64,000 nt of DNA from Pelagibacteraceae bacterium (GTDB lineage: Bacteria; Pseudomonadota; Alphaproteobacteria; Pelagibacterales; Pelagibacteraceae): NCBI GenBank assembly GCA_018402735.1, contig JAGYIF010000001.1, forward strand, positions 1-64,000, written 5' to 3'. The notes beneath the pieces were generated by a model, which saw nothing but the letters and a program-made list of their open reading frames with translations, made no database searches and was not told where the DNA came from. The position numbers and the translations under genes are program-made. How positions within the stretch are numbered: position 1 is the stretch's first letter; each line of letters opens with the position of its first letter. Below, in pieces: positions 46,034-54,212 of the stretch.

Positions 46034-47204
46034 ATTTCTTAAGAATTTTTTAGATAATCAATTTAATAGTATTTTTTGGGGCTCTATTAAAGTTAATTTC
46101 AAAAATAATTATGAAAAAGTTTTTAATGGTAAAGAAGCCGGGCTAACCTCTAATATTACAATACATGACGATACTATTGTTAAAGATGTTTTGTACAGGG
46201 GTGAATTAGGCTTTGCAGAAGGGTATATAAATAATAAATGGGACTCATCAAACTTAAACAACCTTTTAAAAATTTTATTAAAAAATCAGCATATTAATAA
46301 AAAAGAGATCAAGCCAAATTTTTTTTTCAAAATCATCGAAAAAATTAATTTTATATTTAAAAAAAATTCTATTTCACAAGCAAAAAAAAATATAGAATTT
46401 CATTACGATTTAGGTAATGATTTTTATTCTAAATGGTTAGATAATACCATGAGCTACTCATCCGCTCTTTACGATAATAAAGATCTAAATTTAAAGGAAG
46501 CTCAAATAAATAAATACGAAACTATTATTAAAAATTTGAACATAAAAGAAAAAGACAAGGTTTGTGAGATTGGCTGTGGTTGGGGTGGGTTTATTAATAG
46601 TCTAACTACGCAATTTGCAAATATAGATTTGAATGCTTTCACAATAAGCCAAAACCAATACAATTATGTCAATCAAACGCTAATGAGTAAAGATAATAAA
46701 AACGTAAAACTAAATTTTACAGACTACAGAAATATAAATCAAAAGTTCGATAAAATTATTTCTATAGAAATGTTTGAAGCAGTTGGAAAAAAATATTGGG
46801 ATGTTTATTTCGAAAAATTAAATAAATCCTTAAATAATGATGGCCAAGCTTGTTTGCAAATTATTACCATTAATGAAAATTCTTTCAAAAACTATTTAAA
46901 AAACGTTGATTTCATACAAAAATATATATTTCCAGGTGGTGTTCTGCCTAGCAAGAAAGTTTTATTTAATCTATTCAAAAAATACAAACTTGAACTCGTT
47001 TATCAAGTAGATTTTGCAGATGATTATTGCAAAACTTTAATTGAATGGAAAAAAAGATTTAATGATAATTGGCATGTTATAAAAAATGATAAATTTAATG
47101 AACGTTTTAAAAGAATTTGGAATTACTATTTTGACTATTGCGAAACAGGTTTTGCATTAAAACATGCGGATGTAAGTCAATTTTATCTAAAGAAAATTGC
47201 TTAA
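46026..47204 (+). CDS. Cfa-like SAM-dependent fatty-acyl methyltransferase
   Basis: The 392-residue protein has the Cfa fold: an N-terminal lipid-binding region (YRGELGFAEGYINNKWD), FHYDLGNDFYSKWLD, SAM motif VCEIGCGWGGF (179-189), FTISQNQYNYV, IEMFEAVGKKYW and YIFPGGVLPS. Against E. coli Cfa as I recall it, Cys139 aligns with Ser146, His240 with Ala252 and the bicarbonate-binding His266 with Gln278, while Glu239 (Glu251) and the active Tyr before TLIEW remain. This pattern suggests methyl transfer or a related reaction more than classical cyclopropanation. It ends the phrB operon. Confidence 0.88.
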   Translation: MNKFLKNFLDNQFNSIFWGSIKVNFKNNYEKVFNGKEAGLTSNITIHDDTIVKDVLYRGELGFAEGYINNKWDSSNLNNLLKILLKNQHINKKEIKPNFFFKIIEKINFIFKKNSISQAKKNIEFHYDLGNDFYSKWLDNTMSYSSALYDNKDLNLKEAQINKYETIIKNLNIKEKDKVCEIGCGWGGFINSLTTQFANIDLNAFTISQNQYNYVNQTLMSKDNKNVKLNFTDYRNINQKFDKIISIEMFEAVGKKYWDVYFEKLNKSLNNDGQACLQIITINENSFKNYLKNVDFIQKYIFPGGVLPSKKVLFNLFKKYKLELVYQVDFADDYCKTLIEWKKRFNDNWHVIKNDKFNERFKRIWNYYFDYCETGFALKHADVSQFYLKKIA

Positions 47205-47248
47205 TTACTAATACTGTATTAATTACAAATCAGTAATATTATTTAATT

Positions 47249-48244
47249 ATGAAGAAAAGCATTATAGACCTTATTGGTAACACTCCCTTAATTTATTTAA
47301 AAGAAGCCTCAGAGCTAACTGGGTGCAAAATATATGGCAAAGCTGAATTTCTAAATCCTGGTCAATCAGTTAAAGACCGCGCTGCTCTATATATTATTAG
47401 AGATGCACTTAATAAAAAAAAACTTGGTGTTGGTGGAACGATTGTTGAAGGAACAGCTGGTAATACAGGTATTGGAATTACTATGGTTGCAAACTATTTT
47501 GGAATTAATACTGTTATTGTTATTCCAAATACTCAGTCACAGGAGAAAAAAGATACGCTTAAACAATTAGGAGCAACACTAATAGAAGTTGATGCAGTTC
47601 CTTATTCTGATCCTAAAAATTATGTCAAATATTCAGAGTCTATTGCTAAACAAATGTCCAATGATGGTAATAAATTAACATATTGGGCAAATCAATTTGA
47701 TAATATAATCAATAAGCAGGCACACAGAGAAACGACTGCAGAAGAAATTTGGTCTCAAACTGAAGGAAAAGTAGACGGATTTATTTGCTCTGTTGGAACG
47801 GGTGGTACATTAGCAGGGGTAGCAGAGGGGCTTAAAAGTAAAAATAAAAATATCAAAATTGGTTTAAGCGATCCACATGGATCTGCTTTGTACAGTTATA
47901 TTAAAAATAATACTCTAACAATGGAGGGATCTTCTATTACAGAAGGAATAGGCACTTCTAGGATAACTAAAAATTTTGAAAATACACCGATCGATTATGC
48001 TTATAGAATTGACGATACCAATGCACTCAATATTGTTTTTAAACTTTTAAAAAATGAAGGGCTTTTTTTGGGAACTTCATCCGGTATAAATGTTGCTGGA
48101 GCTATTGAAATGGCTAAAGAAATGGGTCCGGGTAAGACAGTCGTCACTATTCTATGTGATGTTGGTTCAAGATCAGCTAGTAAACTATTTAATATTAAAT
48201 TTTTAAAATCAAAGAATCTTCCCTACCCTGATTGGTTAGCCTAA
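47249..48244 (+). CDS. Cysteine synthase family (PLP-dependent)
   Basis: The 331-residue PLP enzyme makes cysteine from O-acetylserine and sulfide, or a related beta-replacement product. It starts [21 protein letters not shown], has the PLP lysine in [11 protein letters not shown] (Lys43), the substrate loop [12 protein letters not shown] (TSGNTG in typical CysK), the phosphate-binding [14 protein letters not shown] and the [11 protein letters not shown] block. The loop variant is one I associate with an alphaproteobacterial CysK group. It lies 44 bases after the Cfa-like gene, possibly on its own promoter, and overlaps the convergent aapP stop by nine bases. Confidence 0.88.
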   Translation: MKKSIIDLIGNTPLIYLKEASELTGCKIYGKAEFLNPGQSVKDRAALYIIRDALNKKKLGVGGTIVEGTAGNTGIGITMVANYFGINTVIVIPNTQSQEKKDTLKQLGATLIEVDAVPYSDPKNYVKYSESIAKQMSNDGNKLTYWANQFDNIINKQAHRETTAEEIWSQTEGKVDGFICSVGTGGTLAGVAEGLKSKNKNIKIGLSDPHGSALYSYIKNNTLTMEGSSITEGIGTSRITKNFENTPIDYAYRIDDTNALNIVFKLLKNEGLFLGTSSGINVAGAIEMAKEMGPGKTVVTILCDVGSRSASKLFNIKFLKSKNLPYPDWLA

Positions 48245-48973
48245 AATTTGACTCAAAAAAAGTTTTGTTCTCTCGTTTTCTGGATTAGCAAAAAATTCCT
48301 TTGTTTCTTTTTCTTCAACAATTCTACCTTCATCCATAAAAATCACTCGATCCGCAACTTCTTTAGCAAAAGCCATTTCATGAGAAACAACAATCATAGT
48401 CATTCCGCCTTTTGCAAGATCGATCATAACATCTAAAACTTCTTTAATCATTTCTGGATCTAGGGCTGAAGTAGGCTCATCAAACAGCATAATTTTAGGC
48501 TCCATACATAAGGCTCTAGCAATGGCAGCTCTTTGTTGCTGTCCACCGGACAGCTGCCCCGGAAATTTTTTAGCCTGGTCCTCAATTTTAACTTTTTTCA
48601 AGTATTCCATAGCTAATTGCTCTGCGTCTTTTTTAGGTAATTTTCGTACCCAAGTAGGTGCTAATGTGCAATTATCTAGAATGGTTAAATGAGGAAATAA
48701 ATTAAATTGCTGAAATACCATCCCCACATCCCCTCTAATTTTTTCAATATTTTTTGTATCATGACCCAACGTAACCCCGCGCACTACGATAGAGCCTTCT
48801 TGATGCTCTTCTAGTCTATTAACACACCTTATTAATGTGGATTTTCCAGATCCAGATGGACCGCAAATAATAACTTTTTCACCTGCAAATACTGAAAGAT
48901 TAATATCTTTTAGCACGTGAAATTTATCATACCACTTGTTAACCGCAACTAATTCTATAACTTTTTCGTTCAT
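48236..48973 (-). CDS. aapP: General L-amino acid ABC transporter ATP-binding protein AapP (BztD)
   Basis: This 245-residue ATPase powers import by the Aap/Bzt complex. Motifs: Walker [14 protein letters not shown] (near 36-48), Q-loop [12 protein letters not shown], signature [15 protein letters not shown], Walker [16 protein letters not shown] and switch His in [12 protein letters not shown]. The close match to polar amino acid (PAAT) ATPases, plus the two permease genes with the extended N-terminal halves, identify the system. It overlaps aapM by one base and cysK-like by nine (convergent). Confidence 0.96.
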   Translation of the reverse strand: MNEKVIELVAVNKWYDKFHVLKDINLSVFAGEKVIICGPSGSGKSTLIRCVNRLEEHQEGSIVVRGVTLGHDTKNIEKIRGDVGMVFQQFNLFPHLTILDNCTLAPTWVRKLPKKDAEQLAMEYLKKVKIEDQAKKFPGQLSGGQQQRAAIARALCMEPKIMLFDEPTSALDPEMIKEVLDVMIDLAKGGMTMIVVSHEMAFAKEVADRVIFMDEGRIVEEKETKEFFANPENERTKLFLSQILG

Positions 48974-50022
48974 TATTTATTTTCTGTGCTGAATTTTTTT
49001 TCTAATTTTTGACTATAACTACTAAGAATAAATGATACTACTCCAAAAATTATAGCAGCGAAAACATAACCTTCAACGGCCATACCAAGCCAATACGGAT
49101 TTGCTTTTGCCATATTAACTATTCCTAAAATCTCCGCCATACCTATTAGGTAGATTAAGGGTGTATCTTTTAGTAATGCAATAAAAGTATTGGTTATACC
49201 AGGGATCACAGTTTTGATAGCTTGAGGTAGAACAATAAAAAAGTTCATTTGCCAATAGCCCATGCCAATTGATTTAGCTGCATCATACTGTCCTCTTGGC
49301 AAAGACTGTAGTCCTCCTCTAACTACTTCTGCAACATACGCAGACTCAAAAATAGCTATACCAATCGCAACTCTAAGCAATTTATCTACAAGTGTACCTG
49401 ATGGTAATAATAAAGGAAACATTACAGCAGCAGCAAATAAAACAGTTATCAGGGGTATTCCTCTCCATGTTTCAATAAAACAAATGCAAAAATATTTAAT
49501 GATTGGCATTTCAGATCTCCTTCCCATAGCCAGAAGAACGCCCAAAGGAAAAGACAGAATAATACCAAAAATTGCAAGAATAAATGTTAAAGCAAGTCCT
49601 CCCCACTCTCTTGTTTCAACAATAGTCAGTCCGAAACCGCCTCGAATTAGAATAAATGCAATAAAAGGAAAAATAAAAATTAAAAAAAATAAAATATATA
49701 ATTTGTATTTTTCTCTGACAAAAAAAGATAAACCAATAGTTCCAATAAAAATAATAAAGCTTAAATTTATTCTCCATATATTTTCTACGGGATAAAAACC
49801 ATACATAAGTTTTTCAAACCAAACTCTAATAAAAACCCAGCAAGCACCACCAGCCGTGCAGTCAGTTTTTAATTTTCCTGAGAAAGTAGCATCCAGAATA
49901 GCCCAATTTATGAATGGAGGTATAATCAAAAACAACAAGTAGATACAAAATAAAGTAATTAAAGAATTCCACCAATTCGAAAACAAACTTTTTTTAGACC
50001 ATTGTATAAAATTTATTATCAT
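48973..50022 (-). CDS. aapM: General L-amino acid ABC transporter permease AapM (BztC)
   Basis: AapM is one of two membrane subunits of the Aap transporter. The 349-residue protein has a non-canonical N-terminal half with several hydrophobic spans and a C-terminal permease domain carrying the EAA-type loop [20 protein letters not shown] (about 236-255), and [25 protein letters not shown]. The EAA motif contacts AapP. It starts two bases after aapQ's stop and overlaps aapP by one base. Homologues in SAR11 are annotated YhdY, as far as I recall. Confidence 0.93.
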   Translation of the reverse strand: MIINFIQWSKKSLFSNWWNSLITLFCIYLLFLIIPPFINWAILDATFSGKLKTDCTAGGACWVFIRVWFEKLMYGFYPVENIWRINLSFIIFIGTIGLSFFVREKYKLYILFFLIFIFPFIAFILIRGGFGLTIVETREWGGLALTFILAIFGIILSFPLGVLLAMGRRSEMPIIKYFCICFIETWRGIPLITVLFAAAVMFPLLLPSGTLVDKLLRVAIGIAIFESAYVAEVVRGGLQSLPRGQYDAAKSIGMGYWQMNFFIVLPQAIKTVIPGITNTFIALLKDTPLIYLIGMAEILGIVNMAKANPYWLGMAVEGYVFAAIIFGVVSFILSSYSQKLEKKFSTENK

Positions 50023-50023
50023 A

Positions 50024-51208
50024 TTATTTTTCTATAAAAGCTATTTTGTGGTTGTACCAATTAAGAAATGCCGAAATAATTAAACTTATCGATAAATAGG
50101 TAAGCATAACGATAAAGATAATTTCAATAGCTTTTCCAGTTTGTGATAGTGCTGTGCCAGCAAACACACTCGCAAGATCTGGATAGCCGATACCTGCTGC
50201 AAGAGATGAATTCTTAAGTAAATTTAAATATTGATTAGTTGTGGGGGGTATTATTACTCTTAAAGCCTGTGGTATAATAATAAGTTTTAGTGATTGTGAG
50301 TTATTAAAACCAAGGGATTTTGATGCTTCTTTTTGACCCTTACCAACAGATAATATTCCAGCTCTAACATTTTCTGCAATAAATGTTGAAGTGTACAAAG
50401 AAAGGGCGAAAAGTAATGCTAAAAATTCTGGTACTAATTTTACTCCACCAACATAATTAAAAATACCAAAGTTTTGAATTAGCTCTGCCTGCTGCAATTG
50501 AAGATCAGTATTGCCAATTAAAGAAAAAATGGTTGTAAATAATATCAAACATAAAATACTAATTTTAAATATGGGAAGAGATTTACCACGTTCATAAATT
50601 AATTTTTTTGAGTAATATTGAGCAAAAAAAATTGTAAGTAGTGCACAAACTAGACCATAAAAAATTGCATTAAAGTTTGTAAAAATAAATTTTGGAAAAT
50701 AAGCTCCTTGTACATTCACAATTAAAAAATCTAAAAAAATAAAGCTATTTTCCGTGCTAGGTAAATTTCTTAAAACAACAAAATACCAAAAAAATATCTG
50801 CAAAATTAATGGAAGATTTCTTAATATTTCAACATATAGTTGAGATAATTTTGATAATAAAAAGTTATTAGATAATCTTGCTACTCCAACTAAAAATCCA
50901 AGAATAGTCGCAAAAACAATGCCAAACGATGAAACAAGTAGTGTATTTAGCAATCCTACTAAATAGGCCCTGCCAAAACTGTAAGAGCCGTCATAATCTA
51001 TAAGACTGAACTGAACATCAAAACCTGAGTTTGTTTGAAGAAACCCAAAACCAGAGGAAATATTTCTAGCCGCCATATTAGTTTGAGCATTACTGGTAAA
51101 ATAATAAACGATAAAAAATAAAACAAATAAGAGTAAAAATTGAGGTACTAAATTACCTAATTGCAAATTTTTTTTTAAGGAGTTTTTTATTTCATCAATT
51201 CTAAACAT
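50024..51208 (-). CDS. aapQ: General L-amino acid ABC transporter permease AapQ (BztB)
   Basis: The 394-residue permease begins with a single span (about 22-38) and a long periplasmic insertion (GFGFLQTNSGFDVQFSLIDYDGS) characteristic of AapQ/BztB, then additional spans and the EAA loop TSTFIAENVRAGILSVGKGQ, followed by IIPQALRVIIPPTTNQYLNLLKNSSLAA. With AapM it forms the transmembrane channel for amino acids delivered by AapJ. It begins 55 bases after aapJ, beyond a strong hairpin, whereas the later genes abut, so its expression is likely lower than aapJ's. Confidence 0.94.
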   Translation of the reverse strand: MFRIDEIKNSLKKNLQLGNLVPQFLLLFVLFFIVYYFTSNAQTNMAARNISSGFGFLQTNSGFDVQFSLIDYDGSYSFGRAYLVGLLNTLLVSSFGIVFATILGFLVGVARLSNNFLLSKLSQLYVEILRNLPLILQIFFWYFVVLRNLPSTENSFIFLDFLIVNVQGAYFPKFIFTNFNAIFYGLVCALLTIFFAQYYSKKLIYERGKSLPIFKISILCLILFTTIFSLIGNTDLQLQQAELIQNFGIFNYVGGVKLVPEFLALLFALSLYTSTFIAENVRAGILSVGKGQKEASKSLGFNNSQSLKLIIIPQALRVIIPPTTNQYLNLLKNSSLAAGIGYPDLASVFAGTALSQTGKAIEIIFIVMLTYLSISLIISAFLNWYNHKIAFIEK

Positions 51209-51218
51209 GGGATGTATT

Positions 51219-51248
51219 AAAAGGGGCCAATACAGAATGGCCCCTTTT
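51219..51248 (-). terminator. Intercistronic hairpin between aapJ and aapQ
   Basis: The arms AAAAGGGGCCA (51219-51229) and TGGCCCCTTTT (51238-51248) form a perfect 11-pair stem with an eight-base loop. On the minus strand it is followed by a short T-rich run (TTTTAATAC), like a partial Rho-independent terminator or a 3'-end stabiliser. It sits 16 bases after the aapJ stop, inside the operon. Confidence 0.85.
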
Positions 51249-51263
51249 ATTTTTAAGATAAAG

Positions 51264-52298
51264 TTATCTTACTGGTGGTGCGTAAAGAATTCCACCTTTT
51301 GTCCAAAGTTGATTTGGTGAACCATCTCTTGCTAAACCAATTGGTGTTTTAGCGCCTACGTTTGCTTCATAAACTTCACCGTAATTACCAACTTGTTTTA
51401 TGATATTGTAAGACCATTCTGGAGTAAGTCCTAAACTTTTGCCTGTATCACCTTCTAATCCAAGAAGTCTTTTGATATTTGGATTATCAGTTGATTTCAT
51501 AGAATCAATATTTTTAGATGAAACACCTAGTTCTTCAGCTTCAATCATTACATATAATGACCAAGCTGCGATATCTTTCCAATTTTGATCATCTCCTCTT
51601 ACCACTGGTCCTAAAGGTTCTTTAGAAATAGTTTCAGGTAACACAGTATGGTCTGCAGGGTTTTTCATTTTTGTTCTTTGTGCGGCTAAACCAGATTTGT
51701 CTGTAGTGTAAACGTCACAACGACCAGCATCGTAAGCTGCTACTGCCTCATCTGCTTTAGTAAATGAAACTGCCTCATATTTAAGGTTATTTGCTTTAAA
51801 ATAATCTCTTAAATTTAATTCTGTTGTTGTTCCTGTTTCTACGCAGACTTTTACGTTGTTAAGTTTTTTAGCTGAATCAATTTTTGCAGCTTTTCTAACA
51901 ATAAAACCTTGACCGTCATAAAAGTTTGTTCCAACAAATTCCAAAGCTAATCCAGCATCTCTTGATAAAGTCCAAGTTGTATTTCTAGCCAACATATCTA
52001 TTTGTCCAGATTTTAAAACTTCAAACCTATCTTTAGCGCTTAATGGTTGATACTTAACTTTATTAGCATCGCCAAATACCGCAGCTGCAACTGCTCTGCA
52101 CATATCAACGTCGATACCTGTCCATTTACCGGAAGCATCCGCATTTGAGAAACCTGGAACACCTTGAGAAACGCCACAATCCAAACTTCCTTTTTTTATT
52201 ACATCATCCTTAGTTCCTGCATTAGCTGTTACACTTGAAGTTACAAATGCAAGAAACAATGCTAAAGAGCCTAAGAACTTTAAAATATTAATTTTCAT
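51264..52298 (-). CDS. aapJ: General L-amino acid ABC transporter substrate-binding protein AapJ (BztA)
   Basis: AapJ is the periplasmic receptor of the broad-specificity amino acid importer (glutamate, glutamine, aspartate, asparagine and others in studied relatives). The 344-residue protein has a signal peptide ending ...SSVTANAG near residue 28, then the family stretches LDCGVSQGVPGFS, DVDMCRAVAAAVFGD, ARNTTWTLSRDAGL and GRCDVYTTDKSGLAAQR. It is read from a good promoter with an A-tract/GGGG ribosome binding site, both signs of high expression. A hairpin follows it, which probably raises its stoichiometry over the permeases. Confidence 0.97.
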   Translation of the reverse strand: MKINILKFLGSLALFLAFVTSSVTANAGTKDDVIKKGSLDCGVSQGVPGFSNADASGKWTGIDVDMCRAVAAAVFGDANKVKYQPLSAKDRFEVLKSGQIDMLARNTTWTLSRDAGLALEFVGTNFYDGQGFIVRKAAKIDSAKKLNNVKVCVETGTTTELNLRDYFKANNLKYEAVSFTKADEAVAAYDAGRCDVYTTDKSGLAAQRTKMKNPADHTVLPETISKEPLGPVVRGDDQNWKDIAAWSLYVMIEAEELGVSSKNIDSMKSTDNPNIKRLLGLEGDTGKSLGLTPEWSYNIIKQVGNYGEVYEANVGAKTPIGLARDGSPNQLWTKGGILYAPPVR

Positions 52299-52305
52299 TA
52301 GTTAT

Positions 52306-52358
52306 CCCCTTTTTTAGTTTAATTTAATCTATTATAGTCGAATACGGTTTTAATACAA
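52306..52358 (-). promoter_or_regulatory. aapJ promoter and strong ribosome binding site
   Basis: Minus-strand TTGTAT (52353-52358) and TATAAT (52331-52336) are 16 bases apart, predicting a leader of about 25 bases. The ribosome binding site AAAAAAGGGG lies at 52306-52315, seven bases from the ATG. Confidence 0.6.
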
Positions 52359-52373
52359 AAAAAAATAAAACAA

Positions 52374-52655
52374 TTAAAGGTTGTATAAAAATTTGTTAAT
52401 GATTTTTTTTCTTAAAATTCGGTCTTTTTTAAGCTTATGCTCAAATTGCATAGCTAAAATTTTTGTTTTAAATTTTTTAAAATAAATAAGTTTCCACATT
52501 TTGCCTTTTGTGAACTTTGCGCCCTTGTTTGTGTTGTGAGCTTTAAGTCTATTGATAATATTAATTGTATATCCAACATAGCTAATTTTATGCAGTTCAT
52601 TAAATAACATGTAAACAAAAAAACTTTTATTTTTTAGAACAATATCAAACTTCAT
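52374..52655 (-). CDS. GIY-YIG nuclease superfamily protein (YhbQ/UPF0213-like)
   Basis: I start this protein at the ATG at 52655 (93 residues) because the upstream in-frame ATG at 52676 lies within tRNA-Arg. The GIY-YIG domain is evident: FVYMLFNELHKISYVGYT, NIINRLKAHN with the catalytic Arg, KGAKFTKGKMWKLIYF and the metal-binding Glu in AMQFEHKLKK. It is short and single-domain, like YhbQ-family proteins of unclear role in DNA or RNA processing. It is transcribed directly after tRNA-Arg (start only seven bases past it) and before aapJ, whose promoter follows its stop. Confidence 0.8.
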   Translation of the reverse strand: MKFDIVLKNKSFFVYMLFNELHKISYVGYTINIINRLKAHNTNKGAKFTKGKMWKLIYFKKFKTKILAMQFEHKLKKDRILRKKIINKFLYNL

Positions 52656-52661
52656 ATGAAG

Positions 52662-52738
52662 TGGTGCGCCCGGCATGATTCGAACATGCGACCCTCGGTT
52701 TAGAAAACCGATGCTCTATCCAGCTGAGCTACGGGCGC
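52662..52738 (-). tRNA. tRNA-Arg (UCU)
   Basis: A 77-base cloverleaf on the minus strand: acceptor GCGCCCG/CGGGCGC, anticodon arm TCGGTTTTCTAAACCGA reading UCU, T arm GCATGTTCGAATCATGC, discriminator A and encoded CCA. It decodes AGA, the dominant arginine codon in AT-rich genomes. Confidence 0.97.
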
Positions 52739-52793
52739 AAATAAGAACCTTCTAACTAAAATATATATCAGAGTAAATAAAATAATGTTTAAA

Positions 52794-54197
52794 TTATTTC
52801 CACAGTACTTTTTTAATTATAACGAGAATTGTAATAAAATGAATTTTTGAAAGAAATACTAAAAACAAAATGGAGAAATGGGAAACATAACTTAAATCAT
52901 AAAAAGACAAATTGGTTTTAATATAATTAGATGGCAAGGTATTGTTGAGACTCAAAAAAGCTAATTTATAAACCTGCTCAAAAGTAAGATTATCAAAGCT
53001 TAATAACAAAATTGCTATAAGTAAAAACACCACATAAAAAACGAAAATTAATGATGAGATATAATAGTCTGAATTTTTAATTGTTTCTGAGTTATTAAAA
53101 ATAGTTTTTTTTATAATAGCCGAAGGACTAATCAATCTAACTATTTCTATTAGAAATTTTTTTATAAAAAATACGATTCTCAAAAACTTAAATCCAGCTC
53201 CAGTTGAATATATTGATCCCCCAATAAACGTTAAGAGTAAAAATATATTTACAAAGTAAGAATCTGAATATTTTCCAATTGCAATACCGGATGTTGATAT
53301 CGAGGTCGTTACTAAAAGAAAAATATCATGGAAATTATTTCTATGTGAAAAAATAACAAGAAGTAAAAAAGAAATAGCCAAAACAAAAATTATTAATTTG
53401 AAGTCTTCATTAAAATTAAAATTCTTATCTTTTTTAAAAATTTGATGAAAAATAAATATATTTAATGAACTTAATAAAAAACAAGATGCTATTACAATGC
53501 TATCTATTTTATTAGATAGTAACAAATGCTCTTTAATATAAAAACCTCCAGAAGAGACTATGGTCATCATTAAATTAAGTTTTTCGAAAAAATTTAAATT
53601 AGTTAGGTTTAGCAAAAGCAAAACAAATAAAGAAAATATTATATAAGCATATAATATATTATAAAAATTATCTAAAAACCTATTCTCAAAATTTAAAGAG
53701 TTAACCTGATTAGAAATATATTTAGTTGGTAAAAAATTAATTTTCAGAGATGATAAAACTGATATTATTATAAACAAATAATAAAAACCACCTACCCATT
53801 GAGATCCTGAGCGCCATAACAACAAAGAATCATTTAGGGATGCTGGATCTTTGAAAATAGAAAAACCATATCCTAAAAAACCTGAGAAAGATTCATAATA
53901 AGCCAAGTAAAAATTTAATTGATAATAACTTAGGTAGTAAGGAATTGTAATAATCAAAGGATAAGCAATAAAACCAAGTAAAGTAAAAATTAACAAATCA
54001 ATTTTATTTAATATTTTATCGCTTTTAAAAAAATGACTAAAAAAGAAAAAAGAAGAAGAAGCTAATAATGCGAAGTAATAGAGATGTATTTGTTTTGTAT
54101 TACCTGCAAAGTAAGTAAAGATAATCAAAAACAAAGACAATGCAGCAATGGGAGTTGCAAACCATCCAAGATAGTAAAAAATTACTCTAACGTTCAT
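52794..54197 (-). CDS. trkH: Potassium uptake protein TrkH
   Basis: TrkH is the membrane pore for K+ uptake gated by TrkA. The 467-residue protein has about ten spans and four P-loop regions: SQWVGGFYY, IVSSGGFYIKEH, TTSISTSGIAIGKYS, then LSLNNTLPSNYI. The GSIYSTGAGFKFLR stretch corresponds to the STGGGIK gate loop. The fourth P-loop has Leu where family members have Gly (NNxGPG). It lies 16 bases after trkA, consistent with one transcription unit. Length is close to the family norm. Confidence 0.85.
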   Translation of the reverse strand: MNVRVIFYYLGWFATPIAALSLFLIIFTYFAGNTKQIHLYYFALLASSSFFFFSHFFKSDKILNKIDLLIFTLLGFIAYPLIITIPYYLSYYQLNFYLAYYESFSGFLGYGFSIFKDPASLNDSLLLWRSGSQWVGGFYYLFIIISVLSSLKINFLPTKYISNQVNSLNFENRFLDNFYNILYAYIIFSLFVLLLLNLTNLNFFEKLNLMMTIVSSGGFYIKEHLLLSNKIDSIVIASCFLLSSLNIFIFHQIFKKDKNFNFNEDFKLIIFVLAISFLLLVIFSHRNNFHDIFLLVTTSISTSGIAIGKYSDSYFVNIFLLLTFIGGSIYSTGAGFKFLRIVFFIKKFLIEIVRLISPSAIIKKTIFNNSETIKNSDYYISSLIFVFYVVFLLIAILLLSFDNLTFEQVYKLAFLSLNNTLPSNYIKTNLSFYDLSYVSHFSILFLVFLSKIHFITILVIIKKVLWK

Positions 54198-54212
54198 GAG
54201 TTCAAATATTGA

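Noticed and set aside
47205-47248. Imperfect palindrome in the gap before the cysteine synthase gene
   Set aside because: Arms around TACTG/CAGTA have mismatches and are AT-rich; it is not distinguishable from chance.
49262-49795. 177-residue open frame on the plus strand inside aapM
   Set aside because: It is antisense to a clearly conserved permease, shows no recognisable domain and no start signal; long antisense frames arise readily opposite hydrophobic coding sequence.
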